From: Rhabdornis inornatus
Taxonomy: Eukaryota > Chordata > Aves > Passeriformes > Rhabdornithidae
DNA length: 64,000 nucleotides
Direction of reading: 5' to 3'
NCBI GenBank assembly: GCA_013397075.1
Contig: VWZS01006721.1
Coordinates: 1,751,003 to 1,815,002, forward strand
Below are positions 36,981-48,600 of this stretch, in pieces. The notes beneath the pieces are model-generated. The model did no database searches. It saw only the letters and a program-made list of their open reading frames with translations, and was not told where the DNA came from. Position 1 is the stretch's first letter, and each line of letters starts with the position of its first letter. The position numbers were made by a program, and so were the translations under genes.

Positions 36981-39239
36981 TTTTCTCATTCCTTTGTCCT
37001 TTTCTTCCACCAAAGAAAAAATCTCCCATATTTGATAATTTCAGAAGTCACCAAAAAAAAGCTCAGCTGCAGAATGCTACTTCCTGTATGAAAACATAAC
37101 ACTTTTGAGTATTGCAGGTAAATTTGACACGACCACAGATCTCATGGAGAAGTAAACAACACTAAGGAGGTCAAGGTTAGTGTTTTGTTGAAATCAGAGG
37201 GGAAGATCCAATCTTCCATACCCTGAAAGCCTTAGCTTTCTTTAAGAAGCAGAGGGGTTAGTATTTACTGAGAAAAAATGAAAACAGAGCCTATACAAAA
37301 GCCTTGATGAAGAGAGTCAGGAAAGGGCTGAGCTCAATGGATCAGCTCTTGCTTTCATTTGACACCAATTTCAGAAAAATGGAGATTTCACTCCTCAGAG
37401 ATGGAAGGTCATGTAGTCCGTGGCACATCTTGTGGCAGAATCAGCTCAATTTTAATGACTTAATGGGAAAGTTCATATCAAAAGCATGCAGAGTGACTGT
37501 AACTTCACAAAGGAATCTTCATCTACCTAAGAATATGTAACTCAATGACTGTCCACAGCTAAATCAAAGCTGCATGGAGGTGGGCACATAAACCAGACTA
37601 GGGAGTGATGACATGTATATTCTTAAACCACCACAGCAGAATGACAGGAACAAATACTACTTTAATTCAGTTTTGTATATTATGGAGACAAAGAAGAAAA
37701 AACCAAACCTTTTGTTCAATAACTCTGCGGGTCACATATATACAAAGGCAATAAAGTGAGAAGTTTACTCCTGAGCTTTCTCCCACCATTTACTTCTGCT
37801 GACTCAAATTTCCCTCTTCATCTGCCACTGCCATTTGCCTTTCCTGACTTTGTGTGGAACATCTGAGGTGGTGATTATACTTGAGGAAGCATAACTTGAG
37901 TCGGTTGGTGATTCCATGCCCACACGGCAGCTGTGTCCTTTCCTGATCATCTGCTGTAACAGGTAGTTTTTGAAGGATATAAAAAGCAAAATTCAGATGT
38001 TATTTCCTTTTGAAACTGATGATCCAAGTTGACCTGGTATCTGGAAAATGTACAGGTGAAAAAGTACTGGGAATGCAAATGGAAACCAAGATATTTCAGT
38101 TAGAGATAAATCAGAAAAGATGTATGAGAAATTTATAAAATACTCTCGTAGAGAAAGGGATCAGACACTTAAACTTGCCCTTTTTAAACAACCAGAAAAA
38201 TAAATTGCAAACTCACCTATTTAAAGCTACTTGAATGATTTGAACTTTAGAAAGGCAACTAGAGGAACAAGAAATTATTGAACCAATAACATTATGATTT
38301 GATGTTTTGTGAGAGTTTAATATATCCACAATAATTGCAGATAGGGTACAAAAATAACAAGTAGACTTATATATGCTTAAAAGAGTTTAAATCATCTATA
38401 AGTACCCTGGAGACAGAAGGAAACATCACTTTATAGGCAAACTACTACATGAATTTTTAGAGAACTTTTTCCTCTTGTCTTTATAGCAGCCAGCACCAGC
38501 CTTTTCAAGAGGCAATGTAGCTCATCAAATATCTCTCAGCACTGACCAAAAACTGCATTTTCTCTGTTCCTCACTTCTCCTCAAACATTCATAAAGGGCC
38601 ATATTGGCCAACTGCTGGAGCACTTCATGGAAAATTTGCACCAGACAGCTCCACATACTCATAAAATCTACCAGGAAAATGCTCTGTATGCCTCTGAAAA
38701 TAAATAGTTTCTGAAAAGATACAGGAAAAGACAGTGGTTTGTGGAACTGGATGAATCCTTGGGCTGTACGCTAGCCAAAATATAAAAATTAACATGTAGA
38801 CCAGTTGGGGTTACTATATAGTCTTCTATTTTTAGAGACTTCTTTTTACAAATTTTATTAATAGTTATATTAATTTAATATAATTTAATTTACAGTGGTA
38901 TTAACACTACATCTTGGATGGCTTCAGCACCATTTATTCTCAGTATTGTGCAAAATTATTGTGAAGAGTAACAATTTTCCAACCAATCTGCAAGATGAGA
39001 CCCACTAGACTCATTTCACATTTTAACCAAAGTTTCCCTTTCTCTGTCCACATTTATGCCCTCATTTATCTACTGTGCCTGTCTTTTCTCATTTTTTTCT
39101 CTTTTTTGAAGCTGCATGTTCTTTGGGATGAAAAAGTCTCAGACTGCTTTCCCTACAGTTCCTAGCAAAAAGGGCCAAATCTGCAACAGAGGTAAATATC
39201 AGGGGGTTTTGTGGTGGTAACAGGACTGGGAGATAATTT
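36981..39239. other. Non-coding AT-rich DNA, no gene seen
   Basis: Frames are at most 78 codons (37304-37540 plus), none recognised. 38850-38890 is a short tract of ATTAATA/TTAATTTAATATAATTT words. I see no transposon. Confidence 0.68.
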
Positions 39240-39615
39240 AAAGGTTGTCTGCTGCTCAATTACCCCAGTGCTGTTCCTTGTAGGACCTTTTCATACTGGG
39301 AGATGGAGAGAACTGCAGTTCCAGAGGCCGTAACTTGTATCTGATAGCCACAGTTGTGCATCCCTCATTAGACTAATCACCCCTCTCTGCCGAGAAGGAT
39401 CAATTTCTCTGTTTTCCCTCCTGCCTGAGTTTAGCAGCAGAGCACTGCAACTGCCTCCCGCTGGATTTAGCTCCATGCTTCCAACTGAAGGCGTAAAAGT
39501 CCTCTTTAAGGCCTATTCACCCCAGTGAGAGAAATGACAGAAATTGGCAGGGAATTTGTGACAGTGATTACCTCTTGCCTAATTGGAATCACCATCATTA
39601 CAAGCAATAACCTGG
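39240..39615. promoter_or_regulatory. Candidate conserved non-coding block
   Basis: The block includes 'gacagtgattacctcttgcc' and then 'taattggaatcaccatcatt' (about 39560-39600), homeodomain-like and CCAAT-like words in a unique, balanced-composition stretch. It follows a GC-richer part (39300-39480) with 'ctgcctcccgctggatttagctcc' in pieces. There is no recognisable frame; 39291-39476 minus is a short chance ORF. Confidence 0.23.
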
Positions 39616-39968
39616 CAAGTTGTTCAGCTTGCTAGTCCATGATGAACCATGGTCAATAGCTTCCATAACTTCAGAGGCTTTGCTGCCAAATGCGAGTTCT
39701 CCCGTTAAGTGTGAAGTGCTGTGGAGATCAAGGAACAAAGAAACCTTAATGGATGCTTCTCTCTGTGAAAAATATAGTTTGTTTCCATTGTTTCAAAGTG
39801 AAGGGACAAGTCTACACAGTCTGTCAGCAGAAGATTTTCAATAGGAGTTACATCTCTAGGCTGGCAGGTGCCCAGGCTGGACTTGCATCAAGTGGGGGCC
39901 AGCCAGACTTTGCTAAGGAAGGTGAAGTTTTGCTGGTCGAGAGCAGAGACGTCACTGGCCCAAAGAAA
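39616..39968. other. Non-coding stretch upstream of CR1
   Basis: There are two overlapping frames (39620-39844 and 39753-39983), neither recognisable. The GC-richer part at 39850-39960 directly before the CR1 does not match the expected upstream CR1 sequence, so the element appears truncated at 39969. Confidence 0.6.
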
Positions 39969-40195
39969 GTAGGTTTAGATTAGATATTAGGAAGAAATTA
40001 TTGACTGTGGCGGTGGTGAGACCCTGGAACACGCTGCCCAGAGAAGTGGATGCCTCTTTCCTGGAAGCGTTCAAGGCCAGGCTGGATGGCACTTTGAGCA
40101 GCCTGATCCAGTGAGGAAGTGTCCCTGCCCATGGTGGTGGGGGTTGAAACCAGCTGGTCTTTTAGATCCCTTCCAACCCAAACCATTCTGTGATT
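39969..40195 (+). mobile_element. CR1 retrotransposon 3' end, plus strand
   Basis: Sense CR1 3' UTR: 'gtaggtttagattagatattaggaagaaatta' in pieces (39969-40000), 'gtggtgagaccctggaacacgctgcccagagaagtgga' in pieces, 'aaggccaggctggatggcac' (40073-40092), 'ttgagcagcctgatccagt', 'gtccctgcccatgg' and 'cccttccaacccaaaccattctgtga' in pieces up to 40193. The terminal repeat is cut to one partial unit. Little divergence is visible, so this is one of the younger copies. The minus-strand 62-codon frame (39998-40186) is the usual antisense reading of CR1 and is not a gene. Confidence 0.95.
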
Positions 40196-41690
40196 TGCAG
40201 CCTGACATTATCATGCTTCATTTAAGCCAGGTATCCTATCATGGGCTTTCCACTACCCTTGCTTGGGTCCTAATTCTGTGCTAAGCTAAACTTAAATATC
40301 TGGTCAGATCTCCTTGATTTTGAAAAGTCATAGAGATCTCTGTTAAATCAGGGGGCTGCTCCTGTCAGGACAAAAGCGACCAAGTTAAGAGGCTCTACAC
40401 ATTGTGCAGAGCGTATCATCAAAGCCAGTCCCAGCTAGTGTCTGTCTGCTTTGCTTCTACTGGAGAAAAGTTGCAGCTCAACAAACAGACTGATTTGAGG
40501 ATTTGGGAAGCAGCCAAGGTTGAGCACAATTGGAGATTCAGGAAGCCTGCCAGCCTTTTGTGCCCACCTCTGTACAAGCTGACAGGAAACCTTAGAGAAT
40601 TGTTTTCCTCTTCTTGTGTCTCAGTATCTCCATTTGAAAATAATATCAGTCTTCCTTATAGTATTTGAAATGCATGAGGAGCTAAATATCATTACACTCA
40701 CTGGCTTTCACATTAGAACTTCACATGGCAGCAAACAGGCACAAAAATCCATCAATAATCTTGCAATTTTGCCGTCACACACTTGACCTGTGTTTTAAAA
40801 TTCTAGCTTTTCTGAGTTCACATAGTGAAGAGCATTTGAAATTTTTCAGAGGAAACCTTCTAAAATCAAAGCACCAAGTAATAAAGAGAAACAAAGACAG
40901 AGAGTATTACTGTTTTTTCAACAACCACATTTAAATCCAAATATTTTATGCATGCAAAAATATGCATCTATGCCTATTTTTTTTAGAATTGTTTAAAACG
41001 CAGAAAGCTAGAAAAGCAGTTGCTTATTAAATTTCTCATATACACTTTCAAGGGTGAGTTACAGTGACTCCTTTTCTCCCAGGTGGTAACTAATATCCTT
41101 TTCTCTTTTGTTGTTTTTGTTTATTGTGTACCTTGTGACCAGAGATTTACAAATACCTGACTATTTATTATGCTGAAAGAACTTCTTCCTTATTAAATGT
41201 CTGCCTTTAATATTAATTTCCTCCATCAGTGAGGTATCAATATTTGAGTCTGTGATTAAATTTATGGCTTAGAGCATTTGCTTTTAACTCTGGGAAAATA
41301 ATATTTTCTATTTCTTGGTTAATCTATTTTTCATTTTCTGATTAATCTATTTTTCTAGCCTACATTTTTTTTGTCTCTTCTAGTTCCTGTTTCTTATGAT
41401 TTTATATTTAAAGATTATTAAAAATAGTTATCTGCTGCAAATGGCAAACATGACCAGATATATTTCCTAATTGTTGTATAACTAGGATAAAATTTACAGG
41501 CAAAAGTAAGCCCCTTAGGAAGTGCTGTGCTTTGATCTTTCTAAATTATAAAATCTGTATTACCATCAAGTGAAAAAGGCTGGGTAGTAGTGTGAGTTGG
41601 TGTTTAATGGGTAGATAAATTTCTGCCATTCCTAATATATTGTTTTTATCTGAGATCTCCTTATATGAAATGGGATACAGACTTTTCATC
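40196..41690. other. Non-coding DNA, no gene seen
   Basis: The 88-codon frame at 40402-40668 is unrecognised. A 14-base word TTAATCTATTTTTC occurs twice with a 23-base period (41319-41332 and 41342-41355), a small local duplication. The DNA is AT-rich from 40930 on. Confidence 0.68.
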
Positions 41691-41995
41691 CAGAAATAGC
41701 TTGCGTTGGATTAGTATGCCAAGGAATGGCTGTTCTATCCCACCAACCCGCCTAATTACCTGTGCTGGAGATACTGATGAGAGTTTGGTCACTTAGTTTC
41801 AGTGTCATGCCCAGCGCTGTCTCCAGAGTTAATTCTAAGGGGAATGCTCTTCACTTTTGTTATCTTTAATGAGAACTAGGAGAGAAGGCTCTACATTTAC
41901 TTAATGAGAATGTCACAGTTTGAGCAGAGCTGGAGAAGTGAATTTGAAAGGCTGATCTTTATAATGAACCAGAACATTGTCAAATCACATCAGCC
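41691..41995. promoter_or_regulatory. Candidate conserved non-coding block
   Basis: Unique sequence holds 'ttggattagtatgccaaggaatg' in pieces, 'ccgcctaattacctg' (about 41748-41762), 'agagttaattctaaggggaatgc' in pieces and 'gttatctttaatgag'. Homeodomain, GATA-like and TEAD-like (GGAATG) words are close together. It has no repeat signature or long frame. The assignment is speculative. Confidence 0.2.
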
Positions 41996-44045
41996 ATGAT
42001 ATGGAATCAGGTTTAACAGCTCTGTGTCTTACATGAGGTCAAATAACTGTGCACGTGAATTTTGCATGCTTAAACATGTAAACTTTTTTTTCTCTTATGG
42101 AAAAATGTGTTCATGATACACCTTTGTACATGATATTGATCAAGCAAAGTATGTAGTGGGCTGGCAAATGCTGGTCAGGGAGAGATAGAAAAAGAAAAAA
42201 ATGAACATTGCCACATACTTTATGCTTTCACTAGGAACTAACTCTTAGAGACAAACAAGAGTAGGAACTGAGATGGCTTAGTCAGTACTGTACTAAAGTA
42301 ATTTTGTGAGACCTTCCTGCTGAAGGTTATATTATTTCTAGGCATGATGGAAATCCAGAGGGGTGACATTGGAAGTGAGGCAGGATCCCTCTGAAACAGA
42401 GAAGAACAGTGCGTAGTTTGTACCTCAGGTTCAGCTGACAGCGGACAGGATGCACAATGCACAGATGGATCAGAATTCCAAGACAATAAACTGCTTCCTC
42501 AGTCTTGCCTCTCACTTTTTCACCCATTCTAGATCTGCTGTTGAGTGGTGAGAATATCTGCAATTTTTCTTATATAGCAAAGCCATGGGAAGATAATTGA
42601 AGATGTGTTCTTTATTATTATTATACATAGGTATGATGGGAGCAGGAACCTGAAATGCCAAAAACTGCAGAATACTCAAATAATTATCTTATGACTAAAC
42701 ACTCCCTCTCTCTGGGCTCTCCAGAAAGGTTTCTCCTGCGTGTGGTCTAATCCACATGGAAGAATGAATTAGCATACCCAACTAGCATTTTCTTTGTTGT
42801 TTACATGTTGGAGGATCTTCTCAGGAATTAAGTCGGATTGTTTCAGCTCAAGAAGACTATGAGCTATGAAGACTAATTAATTCTTCTCAGAACATAACCA
42901 CGGAGGTATTAATTAGGCCTGATTCTCCTCTCCTGAAATTGGTGGCTAGTCTTAAAGACAACAGTAATATGTCCCTTATTTGCTGCTGCACAAAAATTCT
43001 GTGTTAGATAACGATAACATTTCTCAGTTGAAGTAATTTTTCAGGCCTGCACCCGACATATGCAGAAAGTCTACAATACCCTTGCCGCTTGAGTCCCTAT
43101 TTTTGGTTTTACTGTTTTACAGTTCACACAGAGCCCAAGGAAATTACTGAATTCATCCCCACTGATTCAGCTAATACTGAAACTGCTGGAATGCTGGTAT
43201 AGACAATGCTCAGGCAATGTGGACTGGGTTTAGCTGTGCCACACGTCCCTCTTGAGCATTCCAGCTTCCTTTCTGGTTCATTTAACCAAGTGAAAGCAGC
43301 TGAACTGATCAGCCCAGGCCTCCCAGGGAAGCTGGAACTTGCAGAAGAAAGTTGTATAGTTCTCCAGCAAGGAAACAGCCATTGGCTGCTAAAAGAGCAG
43401 AGGGATATTGCCAGCAGTTCAGAGTGCCTGTTAGTCTGTGAGCAATCTGTTTGTGTGTATTTGGCATTCAGGTGAAACCTCAGGTGACTTTCATATCTCA
43501 GCAATGCCCTGACTTATGCACATTCAGGTAAAGTCAGATACAACAGCAGGGAACTTCTGATATTGAAGCTAAACTTCTGGGATTGTTAAAAAAACTGATT
43601 GCACAATGGAGTTGAATGAGTGAGGTGATGATGGTTTATCCAAGCTATAAAAATAGTAGCAGCTACTACGTAGAAAGCCATCTGATCTCAAAGTCTACCC
43701 ATATACTTTACATACAGCACAGATTATCACTCCAAACTCTGCTGAAAATGCAGCTATTGTTGGGGGCATTATATTTTACCATATTCTCCAAATAACCTGT
43801 TACAATGGATAGAGCAGCTCCTACTTATTCTTCTTATCCTTCTTGATTACACAGATGGTCCAGAGCCAAAGATTTGGGTATTTTCACTCTACTTTTTTAT
43901 TCTCCACATCTTATCTTTATTTCAGATTGGAATTTTAAATCCAAGTGCGTAACAGTAACTTATTGCTGTATTTGGACATGTCTACCTAGGACAGTGCCTG
44001 ACCTGGGTCTTGAATTTGATCCAGGCCAAGCAGCACTATAGAAAT
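41996..44045. other. Non-coding DNA with two unique balanced blocks
   Basis: There is no gene. 42750-42930 (GAATTAGCATACC, GACTAATTAATTCTTC and GGTATTAATTAGGCC words) and 43130-43490 are unique stretches of more even composition that could be conserved elements. The frames at 43124-43504 minus (126 codons) and 43206-43475 plus lie on opposite strands of the same bases, and neither has a recognisable domain. The frames at 42238-42563 are also mutual shadows. Confidence 0.6.
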
Positions 44046-44198
44046 TGGAATGGAATGGAATGGAATGGAATGGAATGGAATGGAATGGAATGGAATGGAA
44101 TGGAATAGAATAGAATAGAATAGAATAGAATAGAATAGAATAGAATAGAATAGAATAGAATAGAATAGAATAGAATAGAATAGAATAGAATAGAATAG
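44046..44198. repeat. (TGGAA)12(TAGAA)18 pentanucleotide array
   Basis: Twelve perfect TGGAA units (44046-44105) are followed without interruption by eighteen perfect TAGAA units (44106-44195) and a final TAG. The two blocks differ by one base in each unit and meet at a single sharp boundary. The array directly abuts a CR1-type 3' end on its right, so it is an expanded CR1 tail. Reading it on the minus strand gives the repetitive ILFYS/IPFHS frame at 43960-44256, which is an artefact. Confidence 0.97.
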
Positions 44199-44240
44199 TT
44201 GGAAGGGACCTACAATAATGTTCTAGTCCAACTGCCTGAC
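44199..44240 (-). mobile_element. Very short CR1 3' stub, minus strand
   Basis: The bases 'ttggaagggacctacaa', 'taatgttctagtccaactgcc' in pieces and 'tgac' are the reverse complement of the extreme 3' end of a bird CR1 subfamily. Only about 40 bases survive before unrelated sequence begins. The adjoining pentanucleotide array would be its tail. Strong 5' truncation is typical of target-primed reverse transcription. Confidence 0.85.
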
Positions 44241-45399
44241 AATTAATTTCATCCACTTCAGAGGTTATTTAAAGAAACTTTGCCTACATTCCCAGAGAAC
44301 TCACATCATTGCTGTACTGCGGGAATAGTTTATGCCTTAAACCAGATTTTCCTTCCCAAACTCTGAGTAGTATCAAAGGCTCTAACTCAGGTTCCTTTGA
44401 AAGTTCTATCTTCTCTTTGAATCTGGCACTCAGTGTGACCCTGTACCAGAGATTTGCCTGTCTCATTGTACAGTGAGATGCTTCTGCTCCACAATTGGAT
44501 TTTAGACAAATTTCTGTGAGTTCCAGGGGCACGAGTGGAATTGGACTGGGAAGTCAAAGCTGGGTTGGTAGGACCCACAGATAGACTTGAGGCCAAAGCA
44601 GAAGCAGTCACAATTTGAGCACTAATTCCAGGAACAAGCTTGTGGTCTCACTCCAAGTCCTCTCAGGAATGACAAACCCATCACCCATTACCCACATATT
44701 TCTGCACTGCTTATTCCTGTCTGGACATTGCCCAAGGGCTGAATTCATGAAATGGTGACCCAAACCCCACGTGTGCTCCCTATCAGATCTTCTCTTCCTT
44801 TGGAAGAGCTGAAGCAATGGACACCCAATTTTGGTCCCATAATATAAACTCTTATGGGAATACAGGAGAGATGTCACCTCTGGCAGAGATGTCACCATCT
44901 CAGCCTCAGGGTCCTCTGTCCCTCTCAGCTTTTTCTTGCCTCCTTGTGCAAAGCTTCTAGAGTCCTGGGTTTTATTAGGCTCAGCTCTGAACCTTGATCC
45001 CCACTGCTTTGGCTGGCATTGAGAATCCACCCTCACTTTCCTTTCTAAAGGTCAGAATTCTCTGTCCCTGGTCTCAGTGTGTCAGGAGACAGCATGGGCA
45101 AGTCCTTCTGCTTTTCTGCATCTGAACATGACTCATGCTGCCTTTCAGAGGAGCAGATCTCTGTGAGTTTGTTCCTGCTTAAGGCAGCGAGGGGAGCTCC
45201 TGCAAATGCAGCTGCTTCAGCTGCAAGTGACAAGCAATAACAAGGCCTTTGGGGAGACAGGGTCGGAGCAGGGAAGACCAAAATAAATGAGACATAGGAG
45301 GAGATTTTTGCCCTGCACCTCAAAACCTACTGCTGCATGTATGCCATGGATCCTGCCTGTGTGTGTGCGTTGGTACAGGGCTGGGCTCTGGTACAGAGC
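44241..45399. other. Non-coding balanced-GC stretch, no gene supported
   Basis: The DNA is less AT-rich than average and therefore carries more open frames. The longest is 44608-45036 minus (142 codons), with others at 44284-44611 and 45045-45411 minus. They overlap in different frames, lack recognisable domains, and start at arbitrary ATGs with no splice context that I can see. I consider them chance, although the clustering on one strand makes this less certain than elsewhere. Confidence 0.55.
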
Positions 45400-45832
45400 A
45401 GCAGGGTGCATAAAACCTCATCTCTCCAGGGCTCTTAAATCCTGCCAGGCTGCCTGAGTGATTTGGGGCCATATGCATATCAGCAGCCTGGGTGTACAGC
45501 CCCGGCACTGAGCTCCTAGCTGAGCCCTTGCAGAGGCATTTGATATATTTGTTGCTGCGAAATGCTCAGCCTGTTTCCTGCAGAAATACGCTCCTGCCGC
45601 AGTTAAATACAGTGGCAGTGATAATGGTGAGATGTGATTGAAGGTTCTGCAGGAAAAGCCAGGTGGTTTTTGTCCAGCTGAAAAATACGTACATGATGGA
45701 GACACCTTCATCACTCAGAACAAGTGCTAATTTTAGTGCATAGGAAGCAGATTTGGCTCCACCTGCTGGTTTCAGGCTGGTTGCAAGCCAAGTTGATGTT
45801 TTCCGGGAAAAATTCTGAAACACGCAATTGAA
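45400..45832. promoter_or_regulatory. Candidate conserved enhancer-like element
   Basis: This unique block contains a perfect 10-bp palindrome ATATGCATAT at 45471-45480, an octamer-like word. It also has 'gaaatgctcagcctgtttcctg' in pieces, 'cagtggcagtgataatgg' and 'ccacctgctggtttcagg' (an E-box CACCTG), all without repeats. It is flanked on the right by AT-rich DNA and a direct repeat. Three overlapping minus-strand frames (45418-45953) have no recognisable domain. Regulatory function is inferred from motif density only. Confidence 0.27.
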
Positions 45833-45915
45833 ATTTAAATAAAAACGAGAAGAGATAAAAATTCTGTTCTGGGGTGAGATAGCAGCCTTCCTGGACACAA
45901 TATTTAAATAAAAAC
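45833..45915. repeat. 14-bp direct repeats flanking a 55-bp segment
   Basis: ATTTAAATAAAAAC occurs perfectly at 45833-45846 and 45902-45915, enclosing 55 bases of unrelated sequence. This could be a target-site-duplication-like scar or a local duplication. The enclosed segment has no terminal inverted repeats or poly-A tail that would identify a transposon. Confidence 0.7.
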
Positions 45916-48218
45916 AAATAAATAGAAAGAAAGGTAAGTGCTTTTTTCCCCATAATGTTTAGTGAAATACTTTCAGAGGTATTACTAACTTCAGGGACTT
46001 TTGGAAGGAATGCAAGGGGAATTTTCTCTAAACGAGTGTCTGTTTTGAATGGTCTGCTTATCTGTAGTCAAACTCCCTGTTAAAGATTCAGTGACATTCT
46101 AGTTTTTGGGTGGATAAGCTAAACATACCCATTCTCAATTATGCTGTAAAGTCAACTGCTCTCTAAAAGCTTATTACAATTTCTAGAGCTTGTGAAAATG
46201 ATGATTATGGTGATTGCTACCCAAGTGCCTTTCAATTTACTAATAAAAAAGTGTGATGAGTTTCTTGTGCTGTAGCCATCTGCTCAACATTGAGATGTTC
46301 AACACTGACAGATGAGAGTCTAACTTCTGTTTGGTTTGGAATTTTTTTTATAATAACTTTCAAGATCTGTGTAAATTTTAATGATGTATTTTCCATCCTC
46401 TTTTTTTTTTCTCTTGCTTCTATGGGATAAAGGAAGATATGCAAAGAAGATACATCTTACACATAAAGAAGACTGTAGATTCAGATCCTTGGTCCATCAC
46501 AGATGTCTTGTTGTATTTTATTGAGGAATTGAGCATAAAAATTGTCATATTTGCTACTGGTAGGGACCCGTGTTTGCTTTAGAAGAAAGTTTCTGGGAAG
46601 CATTTCATATTACTTTGTATGTCTGCACTTGTTTTTAGGAGAGATTTTGGTATTAGTGAGTGCTGTAAGAAGCAGGGTAGGATTGACAGCAGCAACAGCA
46701 CACTCCTTTGCATAATGATGAAGTAACTTCAGGCAGTAATTTCACAAAAGGAGCAACAGCTTTGCAGGAATGGACACTTCTTTATTCGTTACGCCTGGAT
46801 TTGACCTTGCTGCTACTGCCTGGAGGGCAGGTTCTGTCTCTCTGAAGAGTCCCTTCCTTTCATTTCTGCTTTTAGACCTTCTTTTCAACAAGAACTGCCA
46901 AACCATTCCTGTATATGTCCTCCACATGACACCTGGCTATACAATCAGTACCATTTATATTTTATTTGGACAAAATTAATTGAGTACAATCCTTGTGAAT
47001 GTATGGGATAGCAAGAGTATTTAGCTTATTTATTTTAAAGGCCTGTGGTAGAAACTGTTGGTGGCAGTTGGATCAATTTAGTATTAAGTTTGATATACTG
47101 TCTTGGAAAGAAAGATACAGACTAACCAGATAGCTGTAAGGCCTCTGACTCTCTTATCCCAGTGCTTTGGCTGTATGATTTTGAGGCTTATATTTGTGTT
47201 GCCCTTATTACTATATGGTCCTTCTGTTTTGACTCTGCCTGCATCTGACTGCAGAGAATTTGAAGAAGGTCATGCCTATATGATGGTACTGGTGATTTTG
47301 AAGGACACTTTTTCTTAGGTCCTTGACTTGCCATAATTAAAAGTTAGTCTTCCACAAATGGTCTGTGGACAGACCTCACTCTAGCCCTGCAAACACTGGG
47401 TGTCAGAAATCCATGACCCCCTTCCCAAAATCTATTGTGTGGAACAGGTGTGGTGCCATCTGCAGAGAGTCCACCCCTCTCTAACAGCAGGCTTGCCCTG
47501 CTTCCAAATCCCAGCTGTCCCAGACCTGCATGGTTTGGTGTCCTTCCTTCTCAAAAGGACTTCAAGATGATTTCTCTCCCTGGCAGCACTTAACACTGCA
47601 GCCCCAAATAATTCCAGGGACATCTAAGTTACTACCATAAATACTGATTACAGGCTGTAAGAAAAAATTACATTATGCTATCCATGAAATAGAGTAGTCT
47701 TTATGGCAGACTCTCCAGCAAGAAAAGATTCCCATGCTGCCTTAGCACAGCACAGTGCAGAAGTGTTTCATGTCCATGTGATGTTCTGGAGCCCCCAAAC
47801 GCCTCTGCTGCAGCCTCAAGTCAGCACCAGGCAAAGACATGACCAGCACCGGCACAAGGCTAATGGCCACTTAAGGGAGAAACAGGGAATAAATAATTTG
47901 TTCGTATGTTTTGGCTGAAGTAACAGGTCTTAGAGGGAAAATAATAGATGATCGTATTGGAAGTTGCTAACTGGTGACCAGTGACAGATACCGGGGAAAG
48001 GAGAGGACAAAGGTGTGGAATGTCATGTGTCCCCAAAATTCTCTGCTGCATCCTTGTCAATGTCTGAGATGCATCCTAGAGGAAATTATGTCTTTGCATT
48101 TAATGGCTTTTATGGGCTTTGCTTCCCTGGATATATCTGATTGCTTCTTGAGTCCATATACATTTTTAGCTTCTGCAACATTCTTTGGCAAGCTGTATTT
48201 CACAGCTTAACTCACGCC
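45916..48218. other. Non-coding DNA, no gene seen
   Basis: Frames are at most 78 codons and unrecognised. An 11-base T run lies at about 46400. 47390-47620 is more GC-rich and could be an old repeat, but nothing is recognisable. Confidence 0.66.
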
Positions 48219-48600
48219 ATAGAGCCACAGAACACAGAAAGATTTGGGTTGGAAGGGACTTTAAAGATCATCTAATTCCAAATCCCCTGCCATGGGCAGG
48301 GACATCTTCCACTTGACCAGGTTGCTCAAAGCCCCATCCAACCTGGCCTTGAGCACTTCCAGGCATGGAGCATCCACAATTTCTGTGGGCAGCCTGTTCC
48401 ACTGTCTCACCATGTGCATAGTAAAAAAATGTCTTCCCAGTCTAATTCTACCCTTTTTTTCAGTTTAAATCTGTTACTTCTCATCACTATATTCTCTAAT
48501 AGATCCTCCCTCCCCATTTTTCCTGTAAGATCCCCCTTAAGGCTGGAAGGTTGCTATGAGGTCCCCCCACAGCCCTCTTTTCTCTAGGCTAAAGATCTCC
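48219..48600 (-). mobile_element. CR1 retrotransposon 3' end, minus strand
   Basis: The well-preserved reverse complement begins with 'agagccacagaacacagaaaga' in pieces, followed by 'ttgggttggaagggacttta' (48244-48263), 'aagatcatctaattcc', 'cctgccatgggcagggacat', 'gaccaggttgctcaaagccc' (48317-48336), 'atccaacctggccttgagca', 'gcatccacaatttctgtggg', 'cagcctgttccactgtctca', 'cagtttaaatctgttac' and 'tctaggctaaagatctcc'. It extends further into the element than most copies here but stops before the reverse-transcriptase coding end. It is non-functional. Confidence 0.96.

Noticed and set aside
39998..40186. 62-codon minus-strand frame
   Set aside because: It is the standard antisense reading of a CR1 3' end, not a gene.
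43960..44256. 98-codon minus-strand frame with ILFYS and IPFHS peptide repeats
   Set aside because: It is simply the translation of the pentanucleotide array, whose 15-base phase keeps any frame free of stops.
44608..45036. 142-codon minus-strand frame
   Set aside because: It has no recognisable motif. It lies in a less AT-rich zone where long frames arise by chance, with several overlapping competitors.
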